From the NCBI GenBank assembly GCA_022606425.2, contig JAHDVF020000009.1, positions 1,427,501 through 1,491,500 on the forward strand: a stretch of 64,000 bases of DNA, read 5' to 3'. The notes under the pieces are model-generated. The model was given only the letters and a program-made list of their open reading frames with translations. It searched no databases and was not told the origin of the DNA. Below, piece after piece: positions 52,375-63,490 of this stretch. This DNA comes from Lepidostoma basale. Lineage: Eukaryota > Arthropoda > Insecta > Trichoptera > Lepidostomatidae. The translations under genes and the position numbers were made by a program. How positions within the stretch are numbered: position 1 is the stretch's first letter; each line of letters starts with the position of its first letter.

Positions 52375-52620
52375 TGATTAGATCTGCAGGAAAATTGTTC
52401 CAGGCTTAAGGATCGACTACCTAACCCAAAGGCTTAGTTGCCAAATTTTATGCGAGGATGGCGTTTCGGCATAGACAATCTGCCTATTGGAGAAAATGTT
52501 GCTGATCGCAATGTAGACTACCACGCATTCAGACTCTTGGTGATGAGTTCCGACATGTAAGCTGGTACCATTCCATGCAACGTCTTAAAGGAAATGATAT
52601 ATCCTAAATCACCATTATTT
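52375..52620 (-). mobile_element. CR1/L2-like LINE fragment
   Basis: gaaaattgttccaggcttaa, gatggcgtttcggcatagac and gatcgcaatgtagactacc align with 49745-49880. The upstream part carries gttgcatggaatggtacc on the minus strand. Frames are broken. Confidence 0.6.
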
Positions 52621-53794
52621 TATCGCCTCAGTCATCATTATCCAATATAATTGCAATTGGAAAAGGTGGAAATCGGACGGCGCGAGGACTGGTGAATACG
52701 GAGGGTGCACAACTTATGTTAACACCTAATATTTATTTTTCAGTATCTTTTTATTGACTAAATAAGCGCTGAATTACTGAAGTTTCTTCGCGAACTTCGT
52801 CTTTCAGGAAAAATGTGTGAATTTGAACTAAAAGCGAGTTCCGCGAAATGAAAACTTTTTTTACCGCCACGCCAAATACCCCGATTAGACTAATGCCCCG
52901 ATCGCGTTCTGATATGTTTCCGTTCACCTGTTTTATTTACCGCTCGCGATGGACGGCCAGTTTATGATGTCAACACTTCACTCGTTGGCTGAAATGCATG
53001 CCGGACCAATTATCTGAATCACCAGATACTCGAATGCGTCATGGTGTACGTTCCCGAAAACACTAATTACATCCTTCTGATGTCTAACCTTGTTACTATC
53101 CAGACGCGATGTATCATAAACTGAAATCCCACATCAATGGTACACACTGAATTATACATATATTATATTCTTACATATATCTATAAGACTTATTTTTGTA
53201 ATGTGTCCTCGAGTTTTTATTATGAAATACGGCGCCTTAATCATACCTTAGTTATTTTTTAATTAAAATTATCCTTGCGGGTACACATTAAAACAACAAT
53301 TTGTTTTATAATTTTGTTTCAACATCTAATCACTTTTTACTTACGACCTGTTTCGGCTACGTAAGGAGTAAGAAGCATATACGAAAAATACATTTTTTTG
53401 CTCAAAGACTGACAAATCTCATTTATCGAAATCGACCACTATACGTTGTGGATTCTCAGGTTCGGTCATAATGCGTTGTGATCGTTTTAATTTATTCATT
53501 TAGTTCTTTTAACCAAACATTACATAACTTTTGTAGCATTTCCGCGAGGCACGTTGTGGTTAAATATTGAATGAACCACAACACGAATTTCGCCTCGTGA
53601 CTCGTTTGAGTTTGCCACAAAGAATTGTTCTCGTTTTTAACAATTACTTAGAATTTTGTGTTGTGGAAAAACCTGGGAAGGCACAATGCGTTGTTGTCGA
53701 TTTTTTCGTTCACTGATATTTGTCACCCTTTGACCCGGAAAATTACGTCAAGGTTAAAGAGTGTGTCGATTCTTCCTACAGGTATATCCCTAAT
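52621..53794. other. Non-coding with a decayed hairpin-family trace
   Basis: At 53335-53375 the minus strand reads CTTAC ... GCCGAAACAGGTC GTAAG. A stem I pair (CTTAC/GTAAG) and GAAAC-GTC survive but the CTGANGA half is gone. 52855-53060 is mixed in composition and unique. Confidence 0.35.
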
Positions 53795-54215
53795 CAAACA
53801 TCACGCTGTCTCTCCGTAAGGGTAGGCAGAGAGGATGGACCGACACACTGTTCTGTCCTGATATACCTGTCGAGAATACTTTACATTCATACATCGAAAC
53901 ACGCACGCTCGTCGATTTTCCGACTTCTAATGTGGTCGCCTTTAGCATTTCATGTGATCATGCCATGTTTTCTACGGCCGTCTTTTTCCATTCTCAATAT
54001 TTGTGCACATCGTTTTAACAATTTTTCTTTCATTTATTCGTTCCATATGTGCAAACCATCAAGTGATCCCTTTTAATTTTATTCAAGATGCAACCATCTG
54101 CTTTATATGTATTTCTTAGTTTGGTAAACGATCTTACATCGTTTTCTTCCACATTCTTCGTGTATACAATTTTTTAACCATACTCGTATATGCTTATTCC
54201 TTCAAGGAAACTACG
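53795..54215 (-). mobile_element. LINE family 1 tail (copy L)
   Basis: catcacgctgtctctccgta, gtaggcagagaggatggacc, gatcatgccatgttttctac and gttccatatgtgcaaaccat are present. Decayed, no open frame. Confidence 0.7.
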
Positions 54216-54934
54216 CGATGGTTAGTTTTATTTTGAATACTGTTAAAAGTTAATTATTAATAATTACTTATTCGCTTTAGTTTGCCCTGAATAACGTCCC
54301 CATAGCCCATTACGTGAAAGAAAAACTTCTCATTATTTTATTGAACATTTATATTGAAATTGTATACGCCATTCTCTGCCTCGCTTTGTTCACTCTAATT
54401 GCGACGTATCGTATGTCCGCTGTGGTTTCTCCTTTACATCCGGGCAGGACGCTTTTTGCATCTGAGATTGTGGGTAAAAGCGCCGGCCCGCGTGTGCCGA
54501 CAACACGTGGTTGAATAATGATTCTCGGCGACCGGTATGGCTTCGTGACCGCGGAAAACTTAGGAAATTCACCCGCCATCACGTTTTCGCGTTCACGCTG
54601 TGGTGTTAGTGAATAGAAATGGTGGAGAGATTGTGCAAATCATTCAATTTTATATTTTAGCCAAATTAGGCGAGACTTGGGAAATATTTCAGGGTTGTAG
54701 AGTGTGAGATATCCTATGTAAGACCCCTCTAGAATAACAGCATTAATTTTTTTTTTTTTTTTTTTCATTTTATTTCATTAATTCGATTCAATATGGGAAT
54801 ATATTATTATATAATTAGAGGTCTTTCGTGATTGATAACCCGCTATTTATGACGTAACATTATTAGAGCCGGTAACAAATAATTTAATTAACAAGTAAAT
54901 TGATCTAATTTAGTTAATAGATTTTTTCAATTTA
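54216..54934. other. GC-richer pocket, candidate conserved element
   Basis: 54395-54600 (gaccggtatggcttcgtgac, gcgccggcccgcgtgtgccg) is unique with short open frames on both strands but no domain. A poly-T of 18 follows at about 54749. Confidence 0.3.
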
Positions 54935-55172
54935 TGGCGGTCAACACCGTGGAATTCCACAAGGAAGAATTTTTAACGAATTAAAACACTGTTTTATCCA
55001 CTATTCAATTGATATTTTTCGTATTTTTTCGAGAGTTTTATACCTTCATCATCGGGTGAACGATGTAAAATATAACATTCTCTCGATAGTTTAAAACATT
55101 CGTAAAATGTCTAGAAAAATAATCTGAATAGTGGAAAAACTGTTTATTGATTTAAAAAAATGTTATTTTTTT
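54935..55172 (-). repeat. Hammerhead-family b repeat, decayed palindrome
   Basis: gaattaaaacactgttttat and ccactattcaattgatattt are inverted against aatctgaatagtggaaaaac. The minus strand keeps CCCGATGATGAAGG and CTCTCGAAA, but the part after GAAA is lost. The outer block caacaccgtggaattccac matches 5318-5340. Confidence 0.55.
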
Positions 55173-57619
55173 ACCTTTCTTTTAAAGAATGACCAAACGA
55201 AGCTAAAACATGTATTCGACGCCCCTAGTATGTTAAATCGTTATTTAAAAAAAATCATAATTTTGGAATATTGTTCTACTGTTATAAACTCGTAGGTATG
55301 TTACAAAGATTTGTAGTACCAATACAAAGTCAAATACAATATTGGGTAGAGCTTGGTCCACGGATCGATGACTGCCGCCTACCCACGTGACCAATTAAAT
55401 TAGCCCCGCGCTAATCGCTGCCTAGGAAATACTGAGTACCTACGCATTAAACCGCTCCGCATACTGACTGTGTGTAGCTGTACGTAGATCCAAGGCAAAT
55501 CGTACACGATCTCTATTCAAATGGAAACGACGAATAAAAACATTTGACGTTGGCGCGGCAAGAAACATTCTCCGGATGTTTGGGATTTATTCGCTCCCGG
55601 TTTGTTTGTTTAGCGAAGATTTTAGTCTTTCATTTGAATTTATCATCGTGGAATCCAGTTCATTCATTATTGTTGATTTTTCACCTGACTGACGCGTTTA
55701 CTTTATATCGCACTTTTTTTTATAATTATGTTCCGATCAGTAAACGCGTTATATTTGGCAGCAAGCGTCGGCAGCAAGCAACACGTCGTGCAATAACAAT
55801 ATTTTTATATCTGCATAATTTACGTTCATTGCTTTTAACGTTTCAAAAAATTGTAGAAAAAACAAGGATATCTCGCGTGGCTTTTTAATAGTCATTGATA
55901 TGTTCTTGATTTATTTTTTTCCCGTCTTTGACTTCTTTCCTCTATACATATATCGACCTCTCGCGAATCTTGTTTATTCAGTGGACCTGGAGCTACTGCA
56001 TTCATAGTTCACGAGCTTCGCTCCGAATCTTCGTCGTCTGTTTAAACAATTTGATAAATTGGAATTCTACAAATTAAAATTTAACGATTGCATGTCATTC
56101 TATAATACATAGGAAAAATAACGCGTAATTTTAACATAAGAATTAAAGAACGTCTTAGATTTCTTTCTAATAATAATTTTTCGGAGTTCGCTAACCCGTT
56201 TAATTGAAAATAATCATACATTTTATAAAGAAAGCAGTAATGTAATTTTATACGAGGATATTTAATAAAAACCTAACTTCAAACAATTTAGAACTTTTAG
56301 AAATTAAAAAACCCATCAAAAATAATGAAAATATAATAAATATCCAATTAAATTTAAATTCAATTACCATGCTCGATATGTTCCCGTTACATCTCCCCTC
56401 TCTTCAATCCTAATTATACCCCTTTCACTCGACATGTTCCCGTCACATCTCCCCTCTCCTCATTCCTAATTATACCCCTTCCACTTTTATACACAACTCG
56501 ATCTCCATTTAGTATATAATTGATCGCTCTGTTTTATTTAATTGTTAAAATTGTATATTATCTGGGTGTCCACGTATTGTTATTTTGTCTCTCTGTGCTT
56601 CCTGTACATTGCCAGTTTAATATAGCTGTACGATCCATGATGTCGACGATTCCGATGTTACGTCTTCATTTTTTAATCAATCTCTTAGACTCATACCGAT
56701 AGCCTCTATATTAGCATTTTCATCTCAGCAGCGTAAACTTGCGTTCGTGATTTTTCTTCCCAGTCCAGTACTCCGCGCCGAAGAGCACTGCAGAAGACGA
56801 GATTGCTATCGAGCATCAAAAGATCAACGCTGGTAATCTAATATGATTATAATATTTGATTAGTTAGAGATCCCTGTATAAAAATATTAGTACCTTTGTG
56901 ATGCTAGAAAATATTGTCAACGGTATTATTTTCCACTCGAGTTTAATCTGTTGGCCTCCGGCGCGGTACACTCAACATAAATATGGAATAACCTCCCATT
57001 AAATAAGTCACTGATCGATTTTTTTTTATCCTTTTTGGCTTATCAAGCTCAGACTCGAGTTGCTGTTTTTTTTTATTCCGGCAATAAAATTGTATTCCTC
57101 CGGTATAAGGGGTTCCTAAATCCGAATTGTATCGAGTTTATGGATGTGTGGAGTGCGTATACAGCCCATTCGGATCCTTATTATCCTAAACCTTAAACGG
57201 CGGGGGGCTGTGTTCTACGGCTTTTATGGAAACACTTTTTGATTAAATCAATCACAATAAAGCAAAATTTTTACATTCATTCAAAGAAAGCCGTCGTTTG
57301 GATCAGTGATACTGCTCTTTTCCCGGTAATAATTTCGATGCCAAATAAAACCATTCCAAATTTTAATTGTTATATAGTCGATAATTGAAATAAGATATTT
57401 TCTTAAGGCCTCATTATAAACGGTCATATTTTACATGGCCTTTTAGATTATCTTGACATTCAAATCGTTAAAAAAGCATTATTTGATTCTCTTAGTATTT
57501 TATTTTTCTTAATTTCTTTAACTTAACATGTTTGAATTTGTTATTTTCTTCGTCCGATTTTTCGAAGATCATTGTAGTATCAGCTAGCGACACGGTACAG
57601 CGTAGAAGGAATTAATAAA
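55173..57619. other. Non-coding, two mixed pockets
   Basis: 55350-55460 (cgatgactgccgcctaccca, ccaattaaattagccccgcg) and 56390-56480 (a direct repeat of gttcccgt-acatctcccctc) stand out. The 56395 and 56440 units are tandem copies of about 49 bp (catgttcccgtcacatctcc). No coding domain was found. Confidence 0.35.
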
Positions 57620-57725
57620 ACATTAACAACCATACCCTGAAGATGGAGACTGCAACGATCTCCAAAACGTCTTTCGAGGAAGATAACACGGATATATCCA
57701 AAATCCTAAAAATCGTATAGGTACT
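57620..57725 (+). repeat. Hammerhead-like unit (family g, second copy)
   Basis: It reads TACC, CTGAAGA (57637-57643), T, GGAGA-loop-TCTCC, then AAAAC and GTC, followed by tttcgaggaagataaca as at 28310. The first core half is intact, but G12 of GAAA is changed to A. Only one arm is present. Confidence 0.45.
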
Positions 57726-57944
57726 AACCGTGAAAATGTGTAAGTATACGAGAAATATTCACTGCCACTGAGTGGAAGGACCTATCTAACCAGGCGCATG
57801 TCATGCAGTGTTGCCGGTTTGCATGCCGCAACTAAATTCTCGGAATTTAATTGCCACACCTCGTATATGTACGAGTATATCAATGTTTTCGATACACTTT
57901 CGCACTTGAGTCAAGTTCTGGACATAATTTTTGGCTGTAAATGT

Positions 57945-58045
57945 TGAATGAAAGTCGGTAAATATGTCAGGATAGAACAGTGTGGTGGTCTATACTATCT
58001 GCCAAACTCTTCGTTGAAACAGCGTGATGGTTAGCTAGTTGGATA
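57945..58045 (+). mobile_element. LINE family 1 tail (copy M), short
   Basis: atgtcaggatagaacagtgt and gaaacagcgtgatggttagc. Only about 100 bp remain. Confidence 0.65.
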
Positions 58046-58544
58046 GTTGATAAGACTCGGTGAAATTACCGAATAGCATTTCATCAATTATTTCCAGTAG
58101 AGGCGTTGTATCGTCCCACGCTGGGTAGTTGGATTAGTATACAAAATCGTTCGCTACGCTGCCGACTGCAAAGTTTATTCGAGTGTGGATATATTCACGA
58201 ATTTCTGTAGCGGCCTCGCTCGCTTCCCCGTCTCGACAGTTTCAATGGTTTAGTTTCGCGTATTAAGGCGACGCGACTCGGCTAAGATTTCATATAAATT
58301 CACTCCAAAGTTGCGAATTTAATTAGCTAACAGATAGTCGGGCACCATCGTAAACTATCTCGCTTTTAATTAACCGTTGGCATGGTAACTTAATATATGA
58401 ACAGAATCATAAACAAGTTTCGGTACAGGTGGAAGGATTTTTTCGAATGGAAAAACCTTGAGTACCGATTGACAAGTCAATACGGTTGTAGGAAATTTCT
58501 TTTTATCCAGACCTCATCAGGTTTTATGAGAATGGCTTTTTTAT
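58046..58544. other. Mixed-composition pocket, candidate conserved element
   Basis: 58190-58380 contains gtagcggcctcgctcgcttc, cgcgtattaaggcgacgcga and two TAATTA-type cores (tttaattagc, ttttaattaacc), which are typical homeodomain sites. Unique in the window. Confidence 0.3.
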
Positions 58545-58720
58545 TATTATTTTTTTTTTTATGTATAGGTACAACAGGTCGTTTGAACCCTATTACTGTA
58601 TACAATTTATTTTTTTAGCTATTATATTATATTGATTCTCGTGACATGTGATAGGTAGCCAATCTATCGCCATTTTATTGTCACGTGAATTCTACACCAG
58701 ACCATTTGTTGTTCAACAAT
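58545..58720. repeat. Dispersed repeat, shared with 45100 and 31530
   Basis: ggtacaacaggtcgtttgaa with ccctattactgtatacaatt matches 45110-45155, and gattctcgtgacatgtgata matches 31530. This joins both fragments into one repeat family. Confidence 0.5.
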
Positions 58721-58764
58721 ATTTAATTTTGTCTGTTAACATGACACAGCATTGTTCTATTGAC

Positions 58765-58965
58765 CTTTAAATATGGAAGTGAAGCATAGAACTGGCACGA
58801 TAGAAATATAATAAATACGGGAGAAATGAAATTTCTTAAACGAATGTTTCGGAAAAATCAGTGTGCATGCATGACGCGCTTTATAAATGTTTATGATTCT
58901 AGAAAAGTATATCAGGATAGAACTGTGTTATGCTTACTCCTTTGCGGAAGCAGCGTTACGTATAG
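58765..58965 (+). mobile_element. LINE family 1 tail (copy N), decayed
   Basis: atatggaagtgaagcataga, gaactggcacgatag and gcatgacgcgctttataaat follow the family order with deletions. Confidence 0.6.
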
Positions 58966-59062
58966 TTGTTTAATTTAATGTACAAAGCTAATTAGTTGTA
59001 TGATACTGAGGACCTACCCGATACGATGAGAATTAAAGCTAAGAAGAGAGAGAGAGAGATAA

Positions 59063-59492
59063 CTAACTAACCATCACGCCGTTTCCCCGGAGGGGTAGGC
59101 AGAGAAAATGGATCGCCACATTGTTCTATCCTGACATAACTCTCGCGCCTCTTCTACATTCACACATCGTGGCATGCACGCTCGTCGATTGTTTCTACTT
59201 CGAACATGGCCACCTTTCAGTTATTGATTAATTTGGTCATGCCATGTCTTCCTTGGTCTTCCTCGACTTCTTTTTCCATTCACACTACTTGTATATATCT
59301 TTTTAACCATTCTACCCTCATCCATTCGTTCCATATGTCCAAACCATCTTAGTGACCCTTTCTTGATTTTATTTATCACGCATTCATCCGCTTTACATTC
59401 CTTTCTTACTTCATCATTAGATATTCTATCATACATTGTTTTTCCGCACATCCTTCTTAGTGACCTCATTTCCACGGCATTTATCCTACATT
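59063..59492 (-). mobile_element. LINE family 1 tail (copy O) in a GA microsatellite
   Basis: gagagagagagata flanks both sides (59048-59062 and about 59493-59507), a target duplication in a GA run. The minus-strand frame is clean: INAVEMRSLRRMCGKTMYDR, KIKKGSLRWFGHMERMDEGR, SVNGKRSRGRPRKTWHDQIN. It is among the youngest copies here. Confidence 0.85.
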
Positions 59493-59769
59493 GAGAGAGA
59501 GAGATAAATAGATACAAATAGGTTAATAATTACTTTACTTAATAATTTCTCTATTTTATGTAATTTTCTTTGTTTTAACAACTATTTATTTTGTACATAT
59601 TACATATCAGTTTTGGAATCCTACTACTCCAGCCATTTTGTTACTCTCGATATAGCCGTAAAAACTTTTAGGTTATTTGCTCACGCAATTCTGGAAAATC
59701 ACGCACGAGGTTCTAAAACAGTTTTTGGACACGTGCTTCATGCTTTCATTTGGCACGAATAATCGAATG

Positions 59770-60520
59770 TACTTTTAAAATTCTTCTTCTTGACCTGTCA
59801 CACCCTAATGGTGCATAGGGCTTCTGGGATCCTTCTCCACCCGACTCTATCGCAAGCCTGCCGCCTGTCACCATTCCAATTAAGGCCTGTCGCCTTAACC
59901 CCGTCCTGCGGGATTCTTCTTCAGGTGTTTCTAGTTCTGTCTCACTTTTTCTTTCCACCCACAGATGGTCAGTCTAGTGCAGTGCTCCGCAACCGGTGTG
60001 CCGCGGCACACTGGTGTGCCGTGAGCCGGATGCAGGTGTGCCGCGACCAAATGCATAATGAAAAAAAAAATTAGTTATAGTCGGAACTCGTGAATTTCCA
60101 AAGAGTCGAATCTTTCGTAAATCAGTTCAGGAGACATGGTGACTTTTTTGTTTTTGTTTATTTTAGGTCATTCGTGAAAAATCGGTCGCCGCTGATTTCT
60201 ACTGGCTGGAAGTTGCTGGTGACCTAAATTTTTTAACTTAACAGCGACTTCCGGCCAGTAGAATTCGCGACAATTTTGGTCCTTCGATCTTTCGGGGGGA
60301 GCAGAAAAACCGTCGCTGCTGATTTCTACTAGCCGGAAGTCGCCGATGAGTTTAAAAAACGTCTCCTGAGCTGATTGACGCCCACGTCAAGACAGAATTT
60401 TAGCTTTTGGTGTGCCGCGGAATTCTAGGAAGAACTTATGTGTGCCGTAGGTGAGAAAAGATTGCGGAGCACTGATCTATTGTGCCCTGAGCGATACAGG
60501 CTGAGTTTCGTCTCTTAAGT
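59770..60520 (-). mobile_element. LINE family 4, split by a hAT MITE
   Basis: The minus strand has gaaacacctgaagaagaatc, ggcgacaggccttaattgg and gccctatgcaccattagg, as at 29780-29930. The match stops at the hAT insertion. Confidence 0.65.
59980..60474. mobile_element. hAT-type MITE, 495 bp, 8-bp target duplication
   Basis: The ends CAGTGCTCCGCAACC and GATTGCGGAGCACTG are inverted with one mismatch. Flanks gtctagtg (59972-59979) and atctattg (60475-60482) match at six of eight bases. The left subterminal region has three GTGTGCCG copies, and one is near the right end. Inside, three copies of a roughly 33-bp unit (gctgatttctactggc...) lie at 60185-60218 (+), 60242-60271 (-) and 60312-60345 (+). 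No transposase. Confidence 0.85.
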
Positions 60521-61432
60521 ATGACCGATCCATAACTATTTGCGCCTAGTGACATGTTATATGATTGTCCTTTCGCCTGTCATGACTCAGAAACGACATT
60601 TTATACTGTTTAGGGTCAACATATTTAAAATTATATAATTTGAAAATTTATCTGTTGTTATCACCTTGATTAACCTTAATTTTAATATCACATATTCTCC
60701 TTATTTTAAATTGTGAACAATAAAAAGATCTAATTTAATCTGATTATTCTCCGCGCTAATTATTTTACTGTCAGATCAAAGCAATAAACCTGGATATCAC
60801 AAAATAAAAACACTCATGATTAATATTCATCGCGTGACGTCACTAGTGAAAATAATTAAGAATAAGATAAACAAAGCAGACACAGCTTTGAGAAAAACTG
60901 GTTTCATATCTTCAACTTTGCCAAATGAAATTGTTAAGCGTCAATATCCAATTCGACCTCTAGATAACCTATTCCCATTAAAATGTCGTACTTTGACACA
61001 ACTGTCGAGCGTTGAAAACTAATTAAATGAAAGCAGGTGATGCGTGATTAATTTATTCTTAGCTCATACAAATTATATCAAGAGATATTTCATGTATTAT
61101 TCGAAGGTAGTTTTTATACATTTTTAATGCAATAAGCAATGGCAATCTGTTGATGATGTCTATTATTACAAGGATTGGGGGGAGGATTTGTAGATATAGT
61201 TATAATCATTCAAATATTTCCTTACTCCATGAAATAAAAATACAATTTCTTCAGTGATTGCTCTGGTGAAAATACAATTACAATTTGCCTACAATTATGA
61301 AATACATGGGTACCCAACGGGAAACAATACAAATTTTAGAATTAATAGAACATTGTCAAGGGATTCCGAAAACAGTTTTTTTTTTCAAGGGTTTGAAAGT
61401 ATTTAATAGCTTGCCGCAAGTCACGAAGGACT
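60521..61432. other. AT-rich, nothing recognised
   Basis: No coding or repeat signal. Confidence 0.3.
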
Positions 61433-61607
61433 CAGGGTACGGCTACACCGGAGTGCCTGGGTAGGCGCCAAGACACAATTCGCTTGTGATCACGCCCTGC
61501 GACGCAAACCCTATAGTGTGGCCGGTCCCATAGTACGCCATATTATGTTGGTTCGACAGGTGGCCACCAAACCTTCGACCCTGGCACTTCGGTGTGGCCG
61601 TACCCTC
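61433..61607. mobile_element. Small TIR element or repeat end
   Basis: CAGGGTACGGCTACACCGGA and its approximate complement ccggtgtggccgtaccctcg (about 25 bp, three mismatches) bound a GC-rich 175-bp segment. GC-rich sequence continues to 61670, so the true right border is uncertain. No clear target duplication. Confidence 0.5.
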
Positions 61608-61675
61608 GGATAATGTTCTCAAATTCCGCAACCAATGTAGGTGCTCGTAAAGTGTACGTCCGGTCACATTTTTAG

Positions 61676-62234
61676 ATTTGAAAGTTATTAATGTTTTTTC
61701 TTTTTCTTTTGTTAATTTTCTTCTTTGTGTGTTTTGTGCCTATTTGTTTTATTTTTTAATATTATTATTACATTTAACTATTATGTATTATAAATGTCAC
61801 ATCTTTACACATAAAAAAAAAATACACATTTCTTAAAATTAGTTGTAAGAAATATGTAATATTTTATAACTAAATAAATAAGTATATAAAAAAATAGTAT
61901 CTATAACGCTCAATAGTCAAAGTTATCAGTGGTTGAATCCCAATTATTTACGTTTTTAATTTCAGTATTTAAATATATCGTTTTAGTTTATCGTCTACGT
62001 GGGTAAATATTACAATATCCAAGATTCTCGGTTTAATTTAATCTAGCAACCAAGTTTGCACCATCCGCGTACTGTGTAGCAGAGAGAATCTAATAATCTT
62101 AAATTTGCGGATTACCTCACCGGTATTAACACGTCTGCATCCTTATTAGTGTTATAATACATACATTCTAGCTTATCCAAGTTTACTTACCTGGGAATAC
62201 CTTAACTTACGACATAATAGTCATCGCAAATAAT
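61676..62234. other. AT-rich, nothing recognised
   Basis: No signal. Confidence 0.3.
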
Positions 62235-62334
62235 ACCTTATCCAAAAAAGCTAAGATGGCAGTGCACAATGGTGTACTTGTACCGACCTTTATGTATGGA
62301 AGTGAAGCATGGAACTGGCAATGAAAGTAGAATA

Positions 62335-62755
62335 CTTCTTCTTCCTCAGCCTATTCCCGTCTACTCCTGGACAAAGGCCTCCTCCATTCGCTTCCATGTC
62401 ACTCTGTCTTGTGCAGACTGAATCCAGGTTATTCCGACGTGTCTGTTCAGATCATCCTTCCACTGAAGTTGCGGTTTCTCTTTGCCGTCCACGGTCCCCA
62501 AGTCATCAGTCTTCTTGTCCATTTTTCATCTGAACTTCTAGCTATTTGACCTGCCCATTGCCATTTTAGAGTCGCCACCCGGTGGATGATGTCAGTGATC
62601 TTTGTTTTTTCTCTCACCGTATCGTTTCTGACTCTGTATCTTAGGCTTATTCCTAACATGGCTCTTTCCATGGCTCTTTGGGTCACTCATAGTTTCTCGG
62701 CACTTTATTTGGACAATGTTACAGATTCAAGACCATAAGTACCAACTAGCAGAAT
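62335..62755 (-). mobile_element. Nested LINE (family 3) C-terminus
   Basis: The minus-strand frame reads MTQRAMERAMLGISLRYRVR, TKITDIIHRVATLKWQWAGQ and ARSSDEKWTRRLMTW. This is the RAMER-MLGISLRDR ... LKWQWAGHIAR signature of insect endonuclease-reverse transcriptases. Imperfect target copies gaaagtagaatac and gcaggcagaatac border it. Confidence 0.75.
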
Positions 62756-63070
62756 GCAGGCAGAATACATGCGGTAGAAATTATATCTCTCAAACGAATT
62801 TGTGATAAATCTGTATATGATAGAGTGTCAAGTGCGAATGATAGTGTTATAAACAAAATAATGAAAGGATCATTAAAATTCGGAAAGAATATGCAATGAT
62901 GAAAAAATAACGACAAAAAAGCTTGCGTTGACGTAAACGGAACTAGGAATAAAGGAAGACCGAGGAAAACGTGATACGATCAAATCAATCAAATATTAAA
63001 TGTTGGCCACGGAGAAATCGACTTGCTTACAGGACCCAATGTATGAATATTGAGATAGCGGAAAAAGTAT

Positions 63071-63409
63071 GGACGACCATGGAAAGAGCCATGCTTCGAA
63101 TAACCTTGAGGGACAGATTTAGAAACGAATTTATTCGTCAACAAACCAAAGTGACTGAGGTGGCTCTGAGGATGGGCGGGCTGAAGTGGCAATGGGCTGG
63201 CTATATCTGTCGGAGAACCGACGGCCGATGGGGGAGACGGGTTCTGGAGTGGAGAACGCGTACAGAATTCCGCAGAGTTGGACGTCCCCCTGACCGCTGG
63301 ACCGACTATCTGAAGAGGATTGCTGGATATGGATGGATAGGGGGCGGTGGCGTGCTTTGGAAGAGGCCTACATTCAGCAGCGGATGACAGACGGCTGATG
63401 ATGATGATG
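63071..63409 (+). mobile_element. Nested LINE (family 2) tail
   Basis: The frame TMERAMLRITLRDRFRNEFI, TKVTEVALRMGGLKWQWAGY, CRRTDGRWGRRVLEWR and GRPPDRWTDYLKRI is open throughout. It ends with ggatgacagacggctgatga plus (tga)n. The flanking ggaaaaagtat and gggaaaagtgtg are a target duplication. The same family is at 49190-49430. Confidence 0.8.
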
Positions 63410-63490
63410 GGAAAAGTGTGTCAGGAATTAATAGTGTGGCGGTCGATTCTCTATGCCTACCTCTTCGGGGAGATGGCGTGATTTTTACTT

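Larger units (their letters stand above)
62235..63490 (+). mobile_element. LINE family 1 tail (copy P) with two nested LINEs
   Basis: ttatgtatggaagtgaagca, tggaactggcaa ... agaatacatgcggtagaaat, ttgtgataaatctgtatatg, ggaagaccgaggaaaacgtg and gagatggcgtgatttttac form one family 1 copy. It is interrupted at 62335-62755 and 63071-63409 by tails of other LINEs. Confidence 0.8.
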
